A DNA stretch of 33,217 nt, from assembly GCA_025929075.1 (NCBI GenBank), contig JAICMS010000013.1, positions 1 through 33,217 of the forward strand, given 5' to 3'. Position 1 is the stretch's first letter, and every line of letters starts with the position of its first letter. Of the stretch, positions 25,757 to 33,217 are shown piece after piece. The notes under the pieces are model-generated. The model was not told where the DNA came from and did no database searches. It worked only from the letters and a program-made list of their open reading frames with translations. This DNA comes from Propionibacteriales bacterium (GTDB lineage: Bacteria > Actinomycetota > Actinomycetes > Propionibacteriales > Nocardioidaceae). The position numbers and the translations under genes are program-made.

Positions 25757-26743
25757 TTAAGAGGGCTCGGCGAGCATCTCGGGGGTGAGCGAGGCCTCGG
25801 TGTCGGGGATACCGAGCTCGGTGGCCCGCTTGTCGGCCATCGCGAGCAACCGGCGGATCCGGCCGGCGATCGCGTCCTTGGTCAACGGCGGCTCATGGAG
25901 CTGCCCGAGCTCCTCGAGACTGGCCTGCTTGTGCTCGACCCGGAGGGCGCCGGCCATTCGCAGGTGGTCCGGCACCTCGTCGCCGAGGATCTCCAGCGCG
26001 CGCTCGACGCGGGCGCCGGCTGCGACCGCCGCGCGGGCGGACCTGCGCAGGTTGGCGTCGTCGAAGTTGGCGAGCCGGTTGGCGGTGGCGCGTACCTCGC
26101 GCCGGAGCCGGCGTTCCTCCCAGGCCAGCAGCGACTCATGCGCGCCGAGCTTGCTCAGCAGCGCGCTGATCGCGTCGCCGTCGCGGATCACCACTCGCTC
26201 GACACCACGCACCTCGCGTGCCTTTGCCGGGATGCCCATCCGGCGGGCCGATCCGACCAGTGCCAGCGCCGCCTCCGGCCCGGGACACGTCACCTCGAGA
26301 GCTGAAGAGCGGCCGGGTTCGGTGAGGGAGCCGTGGGCGAGGAACGCGCCCCGCCAGGCAGCCACCGCGTCGCACCCCGCGCCGCTGACGACCTGCGGGG
26401 GGAGCCCACGGACCGGCCGACCCCGGTTGTCGAGGAGGCCGGTCTGCCGGGCGAGCGCCTCTCCGTCCTTGACGACCCTGACGACGTACCGGGAACCCTT
26501 CCGGATGCCCCCACCGCTCACGACGACGACCTCGCTGGGGTGGCCATAGACCTCGAAGATGTCGCGGCGCACCCGCCTGGCTGCCGATCCGGTGTCGAGC
26601 TCCGCCTCGACGACGATGCGCCCACTCTGGATGTGCAACCCGCCGGCGAAGCGGAGCATCGAGGAGACCTCGGCCTTGCGGCAACAGGACTTCGTGACAG
26701 AGACGTTCGCGAGTTCCGCCTTCACCTGCGCCGTCATCGCCAT
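25757..26743 (-). CDS. whiA: WhiA, sporulation/cell-division transcription factor
   Basis: A 328-residue WhiA. The N-terminal part (about 1-220) has the LAGLIDADG homing-endonuclease-like fold without nuclease function: [54 protein letters not shown]. The C-terminal helix-turn-helix includes [16 protein letters not shown] and [18 protein letters not shown]. WhiA controls division and sporulation genes in Streptomyces and occurs in nearly all Gram-positives. The ATG at 26743 gives the usual MAMTA start with AGGA upstream; CAGGAT seven bases before it could also be a leaderless -10. An in-frame extension to 26806 is unlike the family. Confidence 0.94.
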   Translation of the reverse strand: MAMTAQVKAELANVSVTKSCCRKAEVSSMLRFAGGLHIQSGRIVVEAELDTGSAARRVRRDIFEVYGHPSEVVVVSGGGIRKGSRYVVRVVKDGEALARQTGLLDNRGRPVRGLPPQVVSGAGCDAVAAWRGAFLAHGSLTEPGRSSALEVTCPGPEAALALVGSARRMGIPAKAREVRGVERVVIRDGDAISALLSKLGAHESLLAWEERRLRREVRATANRLANFDDANLRRSARAAVAAGARVERALEILGDEVPDHLRMAGALRVEHKQASLEELGQLHEPPLTKDAIAGRIRRLLAMADKRATELGIPDTEASLTPEMLAEPS

Positions 26744-26802
26744 GGATCTGATCCTGCCATGCCGAGGGTCGCCGTCGTCAGCCCTCATTGACCTTTCGTC
26801 GC

Positions 26803-27738
26803 TCACTGCAACAACTCCGCGTAGGCGCGGGCCAGCTTGGCCACGTCGTGACGGGCGCTGCCGTCCCGCACCGCGACATCGGACACGGTGAGCTTCGCAC
26901 CGAGGCCGTCCACGGCCTCCTGCAACATCGGCAGTCCGACGTCCTCGACGTCGGCCAGCACCACGTCGATCTGCAGGTCGGGCGCCAACATTGCGAGGAC
27001 TTCCAGGTAGGTGCTCGCCGAGAAACCGTCGGTCTCACCGACTTGCGGCGCCAGGTTGAGCGTCACCAAACGCCGGGCCGCCGTGTCGACCAGGCTGTTG
27101 CGCAGCTCCGGCACCAGCAGATGGGGAAGCACGCTGGTGAACCATGAGCCGGGGCCTAGCACGACCCAGTCGGCGGCGCCGACGGCGGCGACCGCCTCAG
27201 GACAGGCCGGCGGTCGGTCGGGCACCAGCCGCACGGACTCGACAAGTCCGGTGGTGGTGGCGACGGCTACCTGACCTCGTACGACGGAGACGTCACCTGG
27301 CCGATCGGGGTCGGCGCCACGGACGGTGGCCTCGATCTCGAGCGGGACGGCAGCCATGGGCAGCACCCGCCCCTGCGCGCCCAGCAGTCGGCCGACCCAG
27401 TCCAAGCCCGCCACCGGGCCGTCGAGCAGATCCCACAGGGCGACGATCAGCAGGTTGCCCAGCGCATGGTCGTCGAGGGCGCCGACACTGCTGAACCGGT
27501 GCTGGAGCACCCGCGCCCAGGTGCGACCCCAGTCGTCGTCGCCGCACAACGCCGCCAGCGCCTGCCGGAGGTCTCCCGGCGGCAGGACCCCGAACTCCTT
27601 GCGCAGCCGCCCCGACGAGCCGCCGTCGTCGGCGACGGTCACCACCGCGGTCAGCTCTCCGCCCAGCGTGCGGAGCGCTCCGAGGCTCGTCGCGAGCCCG
27701 TGCCCACCGCCGAGCGCGACGATCCGCGGACCGCTCAC
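26803..27738 (-). CDS. yvcK: YvcK/CofD-like gluconeogenesis factor
   Basis: A 311-residue protein of the YvcK (CuvA) family, which binds UDP-sugars and links central carbon supply to cell-wall synthesis; it does not carry out the CofD reaction. Visible: [15 protein letters not shown] at 8-22, [45 protein letters not shown], and [22 protein letters not shown] start at 27736-27738, one base after the rapZ stop. The rapZ-yvcK-whiA set is conserved across Gram-positive bacteria. Confidence 0.93.
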   Translation of the reverse strand: MSGPRIVALGGGHGLATSLGALRTLGGELTAVVTVADDGGSSGRLRKEFGVLPPGDLRQALAALCGDDDWGRTWARVLQHRFSSVGALDDHALGNLLIVALWDLLDGPVAGLDWVGRLLGAQGRVLPMAAVPLEIEATVRGADPDRPGDVSVVRGQVAVATTTGLVESVRLVPDRPPACPEAVAAVGAADWVVLGPGSWFTSVLPHLLVPELRNSLVDTAARRLVTLNLAPQVGETDGFSASTYLEVLAMLAPDLQIDVVLADVEDVGLPMLQEAVDGLGAKLTVSDVAVRDGSARHDVAKLARAYAELLQ

Positions 27739-27739
27739 C

Positions 27740-28606
27740 TCACTCCCGGCCGAGGTCGCGATGGACGACGAGGGTCTCCACCCCGACCTCGCGCAGCCGG
27801 GCCCCGATCGCCTCCGCCATCACGACGCTGCGGTGTTTGCCACCGGTGCAGCCCACGGCGAGGTTGAGGTAGTACTTGCGCTCGCGGAGCAAACCGGCCG
27901 ACAGCGTGTCGAGCAGCTCGCCCAGCCGGTCGAGGAACTCCGCTGCCGCCGGCTCCGCCATCACATAGGCGGTGACGTCCTTGTCGAGCCCGGTCAGCGG
28001 GCGCAGCTCCGGCACCCAGTGTGGGTTGGGCAGGAACCGCATATCGAGCACCATGTCGGCGTCGACCGGGATGCCGTACTTGTAGCCGAACGACACGACA
28101 GTCGCCCGGACCACCGGCACCTCACCCGCAGCGAAGGCCGACTCGACCTTGGCCGCCAGCTCGTGCACGTTGAGGTTCGAGGTGTCGACGAGTACGTCGG
28201 CCTGGCCGCGCAACTCGCGCATCAGCTCCCGCTCGCGGAGGATGCCGTCGAGGAGCCTGGCGCCCGCCTGCAGCGGGTGCGGCCGGCGCGCGGCGTCCTG
28301 CCGCCGGACGAGCACGTCGTTGGACGCCTCGAGGAAGAGCACCCGCGGGCGCGGCCCCTCGTCGGCGAGCTGCTCGAGCGCACCTTCGAGGTCGGCGAAG
28401 AAACCTCGCGAGCGTACGTCGACGACGACGGCGGTCCGGCTGGGCTCCTCATGCTCCTCAGCGATCAGCCGGACGACGGAGGGAAGCAGTCGCGGCGGCA
28501 GGTTGTCGATCACGAACCAGCCGAGGTCCTCCAGCGCCTTGGCCGCGGTGCTCTTGCCGGCTCCGGTCATCCCCGAGACGATGATGAGCTCGGTCGGCTC
28601 GCTCAC
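27740..28606 (-). CDS. rapZ: RapZ/YvcJ nucleotide-binding protein
   Basis: A 288-residue P-loop protein of the RapZ family. Walker [10 protein letters not shown] is at 12-20; [31 protein letters not shown] and the C-terminal [16 protein letters not shown] are family hallmarks. In E. coli RapZ directs RNase E to a small RNA controlling glucosamine-6-phosphate synthase; in Gram-positives the homologue (YvcJ) hydrolyses GTP but its role is less defined, so the sRNA role should not be assumed here. GTG start with GGAGG six bases upstream, overlapping the uvrC stop (GTGA). Confidence 0.93.
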   Translation of the reverse strand: MSEPTELIIVSGMTGAGKSTAAKALEDLGWFVIDNLPPRLLPSVVRLIAEEHEEPSRTAVVVDVRSRGFFADLEGALEQLADEGPRPRVLFLEASNDVLVRRQDAARRPHPLQAGARLLDGILRERELMRELRGQADVLVDTSNLNVHELAAKVESAFAAGEVPVVRATVVSFGYKYGIPVDADMVLDMRFLPNPHWVPELRPLTGLDKDVTAYVMAEPAAAEFLDRLGELLDTLSAGLLRERKYYLNLAVGCTGGKHRSVVMAEAIGARLREVGVETLVVHRDLGRE

Positions 28607-30600
28607 CTGCCACCTCCTGCGGCCGGCTCGCTGAGGATCTCGCCGGTCGCCGTGTTGACCCCTGCCGGTCCCGGCGCCGCCGCGATCAGCGCCGCGACGA
28701 CACTCTCCGCCGTACGGCGTCCGAACCCCGGCAGGGCGGCGATGTCGTCGACCGACGCCTCCCTGAGCCGCTTCAACGAGCCGAAGTGGCGCAGCAGCAC
28801 CTTGCGCCGAACCTCGCCGAGCCCGGGGACGTCGTCGAGCACGCTCTCGACCATCGACTTCGACCGCCGGCTGCGATGGTGGGTGATCGCGAACCGGTGC
28901 GCCTCATCACGGACCCGCTGCAGCAAGTAGAGCCCTTCACTGGTGCGGGGCAGGATCACCGGGTCGGCGTGACCCGGCAACCACACCTCCTCGAGCCGCT
29001 TGGCCAGCCCGACGACGGGGATGTCGTCGATGCCTAGCTCGTCGAGGGCACGCTGCGCTGCAGCAACCTGAGGTGGCCCGCCGTCGACGACGACCAACCC
29101 GGGGGTGTAGGCGAACTTGCGTGGTCGGCCGGTGTCGGGGTCGACGAGCGCCGGGCCGTCGTCGCCGTCGACCTCGCCGAGGTCCGGCGCCGACGAGTCG
29201 GCGCGCTCGTCGAGCAGCCGCCGGAACCGCCTCGCGATCGTCTCGTGCATCGCCCCCACGTCGTTCTGACCGTCCACCCCACGGATCACGAACCGTCGGT
29301 AGTCACTCTTGCGCGGCAGCCCGTCCTCGAAGACGACCATGGACGCGACGACCTCGGTGCCCTGCAGGTTCGACACGTCGTAGCACTCGATCCGCAGCGG
29401 CGCCTCGTCGAGCCCGAGGGCGCGCTGGATCTCCTCGAGCGCCCGCCCGCGGGTGGTGAGGTCGCTGGCCCGCCGCGTCTTGTGCAGGGCCAGCGCCTGA
29501 CCGGCGTTCTGTGCGACGGTCTCCATCAGGCTTCTCTTGTCTCCCCGCTGCGGCACCTTGACCGAGACCCGGCTGCCGCGCTTCTGCGTCAGCCACCCGG
29601 TCAGCGTCGACGCGTCGTCGACCTGGCTCGGGACGAGGACCTCCCGCGGGATGCCCTCAGCCTCCTCGCCGTCGTACACCTGGATGAGGAACCGGCGCAA
29701 CAGCTCGCCCAGCTCGGCGTCGTCGACCCGGTCGGCGACCCAGCCGCGCTGGCCACGAACCCGGCCGCCGCGGACGTAGAAGACCTGGACGGCGAGCTCC
29801 AGCGGGTCCTCGGCGACGGCGATCACGTCCGCGTCGGTGTCGTCGGGCAGCACCACCGCGTTCTTCTCCATCGCACGTCGGAGCGCTCCGATGTCGTCAC
29901 GAAGGCGGGCAGCCTTCTCGTAGTCGGTCGCCTCCGATGCCACCAGCATCTCCCGCTCCAGTCGCCTGAGGTGTCGGGCGGTCTGCCCGGCGAGGAAGCT
30001 GGTGAAGTCCTCGGCGATCGCCCGGTGCTCGTCGGCCGTGACCCGATCCACACAAGGGGCCGCGCACTTGCCGATGTAGCCGAGCAGGCACGGTCGGCCG
30101 ATCTGTGCGCTCCGCTTGAAGACGCCCTGGGAGCACGACCGCATCGGGAAGACCCGCAGCAGCAGGTCGACGGTCTCCCGGATGGCCCAGGCGTGGGCAT
30201 AGGGACCGAAGTACCGCACGCCCTTGCGCTTCGAGCCGCGTCCGACCATGACGCGGGGATACTCCTCGTTGAGCGTGATCGCCAGCCACGGGTAGGACTT
30301 GTCGTCGCGGTACTTGACGTTGAAGCGCGGGTCGAACTCCTTGATCCAGGAGTACTCCAGCTGCAACGCCTCGACCTCGGTGGACACAACGGTCCAGTCC
30401 ACCGACGCCGCCGTGGTGACCATCCGCGCCGTCCGCTCGTGCAGGTTGGCGGGATCTTGGAAGTACGACGACAGCCGCGCGCGCAGGTTGACGGCCTTGC
30501 CGACGTAGATCACCCGCCCACTGGGGTCCCGGAAGCGGTAAACGCCGGGCGAGTCGGGAACCGACCCCGGTGCGGGCCGATACGTCGACGGGTCGGGCAC
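28603..30600 (-). CDS. uvrC: Excinuclease ABC subunit C
   Basis: A 665-residue dual nuclease of nucleotide excision repair. The N-terminal GIY-YIG domain (about 15-95) shows [20 protein letters not shown]; residues 156, 171, 179 and 183 are a four-cysteine cluster of the kind reported to hold a 4Fe-4S cluster in E. coli UvrC; the UVR helix pair includes [17 protein letters not shown]; the RNase-H-like nuclease has [20 protein letters not shown] with its aspartate; two helix-hairpin-helix motifs end the protein ([14 protein letters not shown] and [16 protein letters not shown]). GTG at 30598-30600 is favoured by a -10 exactly six bases upstream. Confidence 0.97.
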   Translation of the reverse strand: MPDPSTYRPAPGSVPDSPGVYRFRDPSGRVIYVGKAVNLRARLSSYFQDPANLHERTARMVTTAASVDWTVVSTEVEALQLEYSWIKEFDPRFNVKYRDDKSYPWLAITLNEEYPRVMVGRGSKRKGVRYFGPYAHAWAIRETVDLLLRVFPMRSCSQGVFKRSAQIGRPCLLGYIGKCAAPCVDRVTADEHRAIAEDFTSFLAGQTARHLRRLEREMLVASEATDYEKAARLRDDIGALRRAMEKNAVVLPDDTDADVIAVAEDPLELAVQVFYVRGGRVRGQRGWVADRVDDAELGELLRRFLIQVYDGEEAEGIPREVLVPSQVDDASTLTGWLTQKRGSRVSVKVPQRGDKRSLMETVAQNAGQALALHKTRRASDLTTRGRALEEIQRALGLDEAPLRIECYDVSNLQGTEVVASMVVFEDGLPRKSDYRRFVIRGVDGQNDVGAMHETIARRFRRLLDERADSSAPDLGEVDGDDGPALVDPDTGRPRKFAYTPGLVVVDGGPPQVAAAQRALDELGIDDIPVVGLAKRLEEVWLPGHADPVILPRTSEGLYLLQRVRDEAHRFAITHHRSRRSKSMVESVLDDVPGLGEVRRKVLLRHFGSLKRLREASVDDIAALPGFGRRTAESVVAALIAAAPGPAGVNTATGEILSEPAAGGGR

Positions 30601-30606
30601 AGGTCA

Positions 30607-30612
30607 ACCCTA
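30607..30612 (-). promoter_or_regulatory. -10 of a leaderless uvrC promoter
   Basis: On the minus strand TAGGGT is followed by six bases and the uvrC GTG, so the transcript should begin on the start codon; no ribosome site exists there. The -35 is not clear. The spacing is the same as at sufR and the ABC exporter gene. Confidence 0.55.
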
Positions 30613-30718
30613 TCCAGCGATCAGGACGCCCGAGCCGATCTCGGCGGCGACAGCAGTCGGCCGCAGAGGTCGGTACCAGCGCGCGCTACGGCATCATGAG
30701 GCTGGGAAGGACAGGTGA

Positions 30719-32011
30719 ATGTCGACGACTGAGGATCTCTACGGCCTGGAGCTCAGCGGCAGCCGCGAGGCGGTCGACCGCTACAACGGTGGCGTCAGCG
30801 CGCTGCTGCGGATCCAGCAGGGCGGGCTGGCCGGCATCGCGGCGTCGGTCGACCATGACCCCTCGTTCGCCTTGGGTCATGCCGCGTTGGCGCTGCTCGG
30901 CCACGAGTTCGAAGCACCCGTCGACGTACCCGGCCACCTCGCCGAAGCGGAGCGGCTGTCGACCATGACGACCGAACGGGAGCGCAGCCACGTGCATGCT
31001 GTCGCCGCCCACGTCGCCGGCGACAGCGGGCCGCTGGTCCGACACCTCGTCGACTACCCCCTGGACGCGCTGCTGCTGTCGGTCGCCGTGCCAACGATTG
31101 CCTTCGCCGGAGTGACCACCGTTCCTGAGGAGTCGTGGGCGATCGTCGAGCGGGCGGAGCCGGCGTACGGCGGCGACTGGTGGTACTCCGGCCTGCTGGC
31201 CTTCATCCGGCAGGAGCAGCACCGATGGGACGACGCGATGGCGTTGTCGTGCCGGTCGCTCGAGGAAGAGCCGACCGCCGGTCACTCCGTGCACGCCCGC
31301 GCCCATGTCCACTACGAGACCGGGGAGCACCAGGCCGGCCGTGACTGGCTGGACGGCTGGATCAAGGGGCCTGGGCAGTCCGCCGACAGCCTGTCCCACT
31401 ACTCCTGGCATGCCGCCCTGCACGAGCTGTCGATGGGCGACTTCGCCGCCGTCCGGGCACGGTACGAACAGCAGCTGGCACCGCCGATGGTCGTGGGATG
31501 TCGAGCGATGGTCGACTCCTGCTCGCTGCTGTGGCGGTGGTCGATCACGCCGGGCGCCAAGAACCTGCCTCGGCCGGAGGACGTGGTGGAGGGCCTCGAC
31601 CCGGATCTTCTCGACTGCCCGCCGTCCCCGTTCATGGCCATGCATGCGGCGATCACCTTGTGTGCGGTCAACGACACCGAGCGGCTGGACCGGCTCGACC
31701 GCTGGGCGGCCGCCCAAGCCGACCCGACCTTCGCCGAGGTGGTCGCCCCCCTCGCCGACGCCCTGCACCTGCTGACCGCGGGCGACGCGGGTGGGTGCGC
31801 GGACCGGCTGGCCGAGCTGCTCTGCTCCGTCTGGCGGCTGGGCGGCAGCGAAGCGCAGCGCGAGGTGATCGAGGACACGATGATCGCCGCGCTGCTCGCC
31901 GCTGGACGCTTCGACGAGGCCCGACCTGTCATCGACAAGCGGCTCGACCGCCGCCAGTGCAAGCGGGACCGGGAGTTCCTGGCGCGGACGGAGCCGACCG
32001 GCTCGCGCTAA
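30719..32011 (+). CDS. TTC38-like tetratricopeptide-repeat protein
   Basis: A 430-residue soluble, helix-rich protein resembling the TTC38 (tetratricopeptide repeat protein 38) family. The opening DRYNGGVSALLRIQQGGLAG with HDPSFALGHAALALLGHEFE looks like the first TPR pair; further helices follow in WWYSGLLAFIRQEQHRWDDA, HARAHVHYETGEHQAGRDWL, HYSWHAALHELSMGDFAAVR and ALLAAGRFDEARPVIDKRL. No signal peptide, membrane segment or catalytic motif was seen. The ATG has AAGGA seven bases upstream. It is divergent from uvrC and ends overlapping the stop of the Rieske gene on the other strand (CTAA, 32008-32011). The role of bacterial members is unknown; a scaffold function is inference. Confidence 0.85.
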   Translation: MSTTEDLYGLELSGSREAVDRYNGGVSALLRIQQGGLAGIAASVDHDPSFALGHAALALLGHEFEAPVDVPGHLAEAERLSTMTTERERSHVHAVAAHVAGDSGPLVRHLVDYPLDALLLSVAVPTIAFAGVTTVPEESWAIVERAEPAYGGDWWYSGLLAFIRQEQHRWDDAMALSCRSLEEEPTAGHSVHARAHVHYETGEHQAGRDWLDGWIKGPGQSADSLSHYSWHAALHELSMGDFAAVRARYEQQLAPPMVVGCRAMVDSCSLLWRWSITPGAKNLPRPEDVVEGLDPDLLDCPPSPFMAMHAAITLCAVNDTERLDRLDRWAAAQADPTFAEVVAPLADALHLLTAGDAGGCADRLAELLCSVWRLGGSEAQREVIEDTMIAALLAAGRFDEARPVIDKRLDRRQCKRDREFLARTEPTGSR

Positions 32012-32544
32012 CCCAGCGAGATCGCCTTCCCAGAGACGCTGATCGCCACTTTGGGGAGCGGTGTCGTGGCCGGGCCCTGCACGACGTGTCCGTCGACGAT
32101 CGAGAACCTGCTGCCGTGACAGATGCAGTTGATGGTGCCGTCGCTGACGTTGTTGAGAGTGCACCCCATGTGAGTGCACGTGGAGGAGAACCCGCGGAAC
32201 TGTCCCGCGGCCGGTTGCGTCACGACGACGCCATCGGTGGCGAGGATCACACCGCCACCTTTGGGCACCTGACCGGTGGCAACGATCTCCTTGCTGCCAC
32301 CGCCTGTGCCGCCGGCGTTGGCACCCTTGCCGACGGTCTGCCCGTTGGTCCCGTGGGTCCTGCCAGTCGGGGGGTTGGCTTGTGCCGGCGGGTCTGCCTG
32401 TTGCTTGAGCGACGAGCAGGCGGCCACCAACGGCAGAGCGGCTCCGGCGACGGCAGCGCTGCGCAGCAGGCTGCGTCGACTGGGCGTCTGGTGATCGGAC
32501 ATCGGCGTCTGGTGGTCGGACACGGGCGGGTGCTGCTCGGCCAT
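32008..32544 (-). CDS. Tat-exported Rieske 2Fe-2S lipoprotein
   Basis: A 178-residue Rieske protein. Residues 22-43 are a twin-arginine signal (SRRSLLRSAAVAG) ending in the lipobox LVAAC with C43 as lipid anchor. A Gly/Thr/Lys-rich linker runs to about 85. The Rieske domain has CTHMGCTL (C123, H125, C128) and CICHGSRF (C140, C142, H143): ligands C123, H125, C140, H143 and a likely C128-C142 disulfide, the high-potential pattern. The fold matches standalone Rieske proteins of actinobacteria rather than QcrA, which has membrane helices. The ATG has AAGGAG seven bases upstream. The segment before the twin arginines carries a duplicated heptad, so starts at residue 8 (GTG) or 15 (ATG) are also possible. 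Electron partner unknown. Confidence 0.9.
   Translation of the reverse strand: MAEQHPPVSDHQTPMSDHQTPSRRSLLRSAAVAGAALPLVAACSSLKQQADPPAQANPPTGRTHGTNGQTVGKGANAGGTGGGSKEIVATGQVPKGGGVILATDGVVVTQPAAGQFRGFSSTCTHMGCTLNNVSDGTINCICHGSRFSIVDGHVVQGPATTPLPKVAISVSGKAISLG
32482..32523 (-). repeat. 21-base tandem duplication in the Rieske gene N-terminus
   Basis: Two adjacent 21-base units (32482-32502 and 32503-32523) match at 18 of 21 positions and encode VSDHQTP-MSDHQTP. The duplication copies a possible start codon (GTG or ATG) along with six following residues just ahead of the Tat motif. Confidence 0.85.
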
Positions 32545-32574
32545 CGACTGGCTCCTTCGTGAACGAACGAATCG

Positions 32575-32580
32575 AGCGTA
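32575..32580 (-). promoter_or_regulatory. Possible -10 for the Rieske lipoprotein gene
   Basis: TACGCT on the minus strand fits TANNNT and would give a leader of about 24 bases that contains AAGGAG. No convincing -35. The rest of the 131-base gap to uvrA (32545-32675) shows only GC-rich sequence and a short CCGGTT/AACCGG palindrome over the uvrA stop. Confidence 0.35.
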
Positions 32581-32675
32581 GCCAGAGGAGACGGCCGATC
32601 CCCCCGCCGAGCGGTGGGCTGGACCGATCCTTGGCGAACTCTCATGCGTGGTTACGCCCGAGTCCCGCTACCGGT

Positions 32676-33217
32676 TCAACCGGCGCGCACCTTGCTGGGC
32701 CGTCGCGCCCGCGGTTTGGTCGCTCGCTTGGCAGGCTTGGCGGGTGCTGCCACCCGCTCTCCCAGGACCGGCGCGAGGAACCGGCCGGTGTGGCTCTCGG
32801 GCATCGCCGCCACCTCTTCGGGCGTGCCCTCGGCGACCAACCGGCCGCCCTTATTGCCGCCCTCCGGACCGAGGTCGATGATCCAGTCGGCGGTCTTCAG
32901 CACGTCGAGGTTGTGCTCGATCACGTAGACGGAGTTTCCCTGGTCGACGAGCCGGGACAGCACGTCGAGCAGCTTGCGGATGTCGTCGAAGTGCAGCCCC
33001 GTAGTCGGCTCGTCGAGCACGTAGACCGTGCGGCCGGTCGAGCGCTTCTGCAGCTCGGAGGCGAGCTTCACACGCTGCGCCTCGCCGCCGGACAACGTCG
33101 GCGCCGGCTGTCCGAGCCGCACGTAGCCGAGTCCCACGTCACACAACGTCCGCAGATGCCGGGCGATCGCGGGGATCGCCTCGAAGAACTCGACGGCCTC
33201 CTCGATCGGCATGTCGA
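32676..33217 (-). CDS. uvrA: Excinuclease ABC subunit A, 3' end (cut by window)
   Basis: The last 180 or so codons of uvrA; the gene continues past the right edge. UvrA is the ABC-type damage sensor of nucleotide excision repair. Seen are [20 protein letters not shown], the C-terminal ABC signature [15 protein letters not shown], Walker [17 protein letters not shown], the switch histidine in [12 protein letters not shown], and [20 protein letters not shown]. After the family core comes a Lys/Arg/Ala/Pro-rich tail ([20 protein letters not shown]) typical of actinobacterial DNA-binding proteins. It points the same way as uvrC but is separated by the TTC38-like and Rieske genes. Confidence 0.96.
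   Translation of the reverse strand, partial: DMPIEEAVEFFEAIPAIARHLRTLCDVGLGYVRLGQPAPTLSGGEAQRVKLASELQKRSTGRTVYVLDEPTTGLHFDDIRKLLDVLSRLVDQGNSVYVIEHNLDVLKTADWIIDLGPEGGNKGGRLVAEGTPEEVAAMPESHTGRFLAPVLGERVAAPAKPAKRATKPRARRPSKVRAG

Noticed and set aside
27326-28930. Long plus-strand ORF opposite yvcK, rapZ and the uvrC end
   Set aside because: Crosses three real genes and has no motif.
32671-32683. CCGGTT-C-AACCGG palindrome over the uvrA stop as terminator
   Set aside because: With a realistic loop only five pairs remain, and it lies in the stop codon region.

Overview
The window is a compact, high-GC chromosomal segment with many GTG starts, SD-type ribosome sites and long spurious antisense ORFs, all typical of an actinobacterium. 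RbpA, WhiA, OpcA and a SufR-led suf operon place it in Actinomycetota. The gene order (uvrA, uvrC-rapZ-yvcK-whiA, gap-pgk-tpiA-secG, pgl-opcA-zwf-pgi-tal-tkt, ctaB, ctaA, ABC exporter, sufR-B-D-C-S-U-T) is the conserved order also known from Mycobacterium tuberculosis (Rv1420 to Rv1466 region). Having pgi between tal and zwf and rbpA beside secG suggests a Propionibacteriales or Nocardioidaceae-like genome; this placement is inference.

Region 1 (52-6734, minus) is an eight-gene SUF iron-sulfur assembly operon, sufR-sufB-sufD-Rieske ferredoxin-sufC-sufS-sufU-sufT-like. Its promoter can be read directly: TTGAAG-N17-CACAAT, placing the transcript start on the sufR GTG, with a palindrome over the -10 and start codon that is a good candidate for SufR autoregulation. 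Region 2 (6825-12363) holds a DrrAB-type ABC exporter, ctaA (heme A synthase), an RDD/DUF2510 membrane protein, an unrecognised secreted protein, and the convergent ctaB (heme O synthase), with a strong hairpin terminator between the last two. Region 3 (12537-20789, plus) is the pentose-phosphate operon tkt-tal-pgi-zwf-opcA-pgl, largely joined by 4-base start/stop overlaps.

Region 4 (20790-21949) is the unusual part. One orphan gene, with an AbiEi-like N-terminus and a DUF559/Vsr-like nuclease C-terminus, sits between two 62-base hairpin-forming repeats in inverted orientation (46 of 62 positions identical, no gaps, compensatory stem changes). The repeats begin directly after the stop codons of the flanking genes pgl and rbpA, so repeat-gene-repeat fills the whole intergenic space. 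It looks like a small cassette at an otherwise conserved junction and is the best candidate for something undescribed.

Region 5 (21951-28606, minus) holds rbpA, secG, tpiA, pgk, gap (with an inverted repeat framing the gap -10), whiA, yvcK and rapZ. Region 6 (28603-33217) holds uvrC with a leaderless-type promoter, a TTC38-like TPR protein on the plus strand, a Tat-exported Rieske lipoprotein with a duplicated N-terminal heptad, and the 3' end of uvrA, cut by the window edge. No tRNA, rRNA, CRISPR array, transposase or prophage gene was seen. No gene-free stretch exceeds 300 bases; the longest, about 173 bases, is between ctaB and tkt.
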